Shown in pieces: positions 62,796 through 64,000 of a stretch of 64,000 nucleotides of DNA. Position 1 is the stretch's first letter. The number at the start of each line of letters is the position of its first letter. Position numbers and translations under genes: made by a program. Below the pieces are notes generated by a model, which saw only the letters and a list, made by a program, of their open reading frames with translations, was not told the origin of the DNA and made no database searches. This stretch comes from Acidobacteriota bacterium. GTDB taxonomy: Bacteria; Acidobacteriota; Terriglobia; Acidiferrales; UBA7541. The DNA lies in contig QHYK01000057.1 of assembly GCA_003224085.1 (NCBI GenBank), positions 1 through 64,000 on the forward strand, given 5' to 3'.

Positions 62796-64000
62796 TCATT
62801 TCCCTTTGCTGTTGTTCCCGTTGGAATGTCCGTTCATGCCCAGCACACGCGCAAGCACCTGCCCCGTGTACGATCTCTTCGTCCGGGCCACCTGCTCAGG
62901 CGGACCTTGCGCCACAATGCGCCCGCCGCCTTCTCCGCCTTCCGGACCCAAATCAATAATCCAGTCCGCTTGCTTGATGACGTCGAGATGGTGCTCGATG
63001 ATCAGCACGGTGTTTCCCAAATCCACAAGCCGCTGCAACACGTCGAGCAGTTTTCGCACGTCGTCAAAATGCAATCCCGTCGTCGGCTCATCGAGAATGT
63101 AGAGCGTCCGGCCCGTCTGCCGCTTGGAAAGCTCGCGCGCCAGCTTGATGCGTTGCGCTTCCCCGCCGGAAAGCGTCGTGGCGGACTGCCCCAGCGTCAC
63201 GTACCCGAGCCCCACGTCCACCAGCGTCGAAAGCTTCTGTTGAATCTGCGGAATGTTTTCGAGCAGTTTCAGCGCATCGGCTGACGGCAAATTCAACACG
63301 TCACTGATCGAGTGGCCCTTGTAGCGCACCGCCAGCGTTTCCGAATTGTACCGGCGCCCGCGGCACACTTCGCACATCACGTAAACATCCGGAAGAAAGT
63401 TCATTTCGATGCGCCGCAGGCCGTCTCCCTGGCAGGCTTCGCAGCGTCCGCCCTTCACGTTGAAGCTGAAGCGGCCCGGGCGGTAGCCGCGCTCGCGCGA
63501 CTCCGGCAGCATCGCAAACAGGTCGCGGATCGGCGCGAACACGCCGGTGTATGTCGCGGGATTCGAGCGCGGCGTGCGTCCAATCGGCGCCTGATCAATC
63601 TCGATGACCTTGTCGATGTGCTCCGTGCCAACGATCTGCTTGTGCGCCGCGGGCGCTTCCGAGGAGCGATAGAGTTTTTGCGCCAGCGCGCGATACAAAA
63701 TGTCGTTCACCAGCGTGGATTTTCCCGACCCCGACACGCCGGTGACCACCGTAAACAACCCCAGGGGAATGGTGACGTCAATCTCCCTGAGATTGTTCGC
63801 GCTAGCTCCGAGAATCTGGATCACTTTTCCGTTCTGGCTGCGGCGCTTTTCCGGAACCGAAATTTTTGCCGCGCCGCTGAGATACTGTCCCGTCAGCGAC
63901 TCCGCCGTAGCTTCGATTTGTTCCGGCTTTCCCTGCGCAACCAGATAGCCGCCTGCCTTTCCTGCGCCCGGGCCCAAATCCACTACGAAATCAGCGCGCC
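62796..64000 (-). CDS. uvrA: Excinuclease ABC subunit UvrA, C-terminal part (partial)
   Basis: The frame enters from the right edge with [15 protein letters not shown] and runs about 400 residues to the stop at 62796. It holds the second ATPase: Walker [10 protein letters not shown], the inserted zinc finger CEACQGDG...CEVCRG, signature [18 protein letters not shown] and Walker [13 protein letters not shown]. It ends with a low-complexity Asn/Gly/Ser/Lys tail. UvrA finds bulky DNA damage in nucleotide excision repair. The N-terminal half lies beyond the window. The internal ATG at 63983 is not the real start. Confidence 0.97.
   Translation of the reverse strand, partial: RADFVVDLGPGAGKAGGYLVAQGKPEQIEATAESLTGQYLSGAAKISVPEKRRSQNGKVIQILGASANNLREIDVTIPLGLFTVVTGVSGSGKSTLVNDILYRALAQKLYRSSEAPAAHKQIVGTEHIDKVIEIDQAPIGRTPRSNPATYTGVFAPIRDLFAMLPESRERGYRPGRFSFNVKGGRCEACQGDGLRRIEMNFLPDVYVMCEVCRGRRYNSETLAVRYKGHSISDVLNLPSADALKLLENIPQIQQKLSTLVDVGLGYVTLGQSATTLSGGEAQRIKLARELSKRQTGRTLYILDEPTTGLHFDDVRKLLDVLQRLVDLGNTVLIIEHHLDVIKQADWIIDLGPEGGEGGGRIVAQGPPEQVARTKRSYTGQVLARVLGMNGHSNGNNSKGK

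Noticed and set aside
61552-63102. 516-residue plus-strand frame
   Set aside because: Antisense to the deoxyhypusine-synthase-like gene and uvrA, both of which have clear motifs.
1-64000. tRNA, rRNA, CRISPR arrays and prophage
   Set aside because: I looked for T-loop-like sequences, regular spaced repeats and phage structural genes in the gaps and found none that I could support.

Overview
The window looks like a chromosomal segment of a soil-type Acidobacteriota bacterium. I infer this from the gene families, not from a marker gene: paired FtsX/MacB-type permeases without an adjacent ATPase, a 1,179-residue Oar-like TonB-dependent receptor with an N-terminal carboxypeptidase-regulatory-like domain, a GWxTD/TPR protein beside it, secreted M28, M20 and S9 peptidases, a PQQ dehydrogenase with its cytochrome c, and an ECF-type sigma factor coupled to a Hanks-type kinase. 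Base composition is GC-rich, which creates many long antisense open frames that are not genes. No rRNA, tRNA or CRISPR array was seen.

Layout. 1-2416 (-) is an orphan permease pair running off the left edge. 2809-6293 holds a secreted hypothetical and a translationally coupled PQQ dehydrogenase/cytochrome c pair. 6553-13093 (+) is a compact run of amidohydrolase, YCF48-like protein, M20-like hydrolase, APC amino-acid permease and aminotransferase, consistent with peptide or amino-acid scavenging. 13107-15310 is a scar zone (SGNH-hydrolase remnant, ABC ATPase, orphan C-terminal fragment with a strong terminator, decayed TnpB). 15511-20316 has pterin dehydratase, a dihydrodipicolinate-reductase-like enzyme, a secreted MBL hydrolase, a DAO-type oxidoreductase and a membrane protein, with a 242-bp MITE-like inverted-repeat element at 17077-17318. 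20317-23754 has a palindrome, a frameshifted secreted small protein, a terminator and a second permease pair. 23831-32470 mixes a stop-interrupted secreted protein, M28 peptidase, DUF1801 protein, TonB, a 3-hydroxyisobutyrate-dehydrogenase-family enzyme, DinB and S9 peptidase. 32517-35637 (-) is a NitT/TauT-type importer core (fused double permease plus ATPase) with no binding protein in view. 37626-42123 (-) is a full pstSCAB-phoU operon preceded by an 11-bp-period Pho-box-like repeat.

The right part contains yebC-ruvC (42963-44514), the GWxTD protein, the Oar-like receptor and a TPR protein (45349-52533), a heavily decayed third permease locus that appears to be a deletion fusion of two permeases (52672-54608), the sigma/kinase pair (54651-56458), two tandem paralogous small membrane proteins, two more pseudogenes, an intact PPOX-fold enzyme, mtnA, a CPBP protease, a deoxyhypusine-synthase-like protein and the C-terminal part of UvrA running off the right edge.

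Two themes stand out. Envelope functions (TonB, receptor, secreted hydrolases, permeases) dominate. Decay is concentrated in accessory genes (permeases, kinase, glycosyltransferase, SGNH hydrolase, TnpB, a DUF1579-like protein) while housekeeping genes are intact, which favours real gene loss over random sequencing error, although single indels cannot be excluded as errors from sequence alone.
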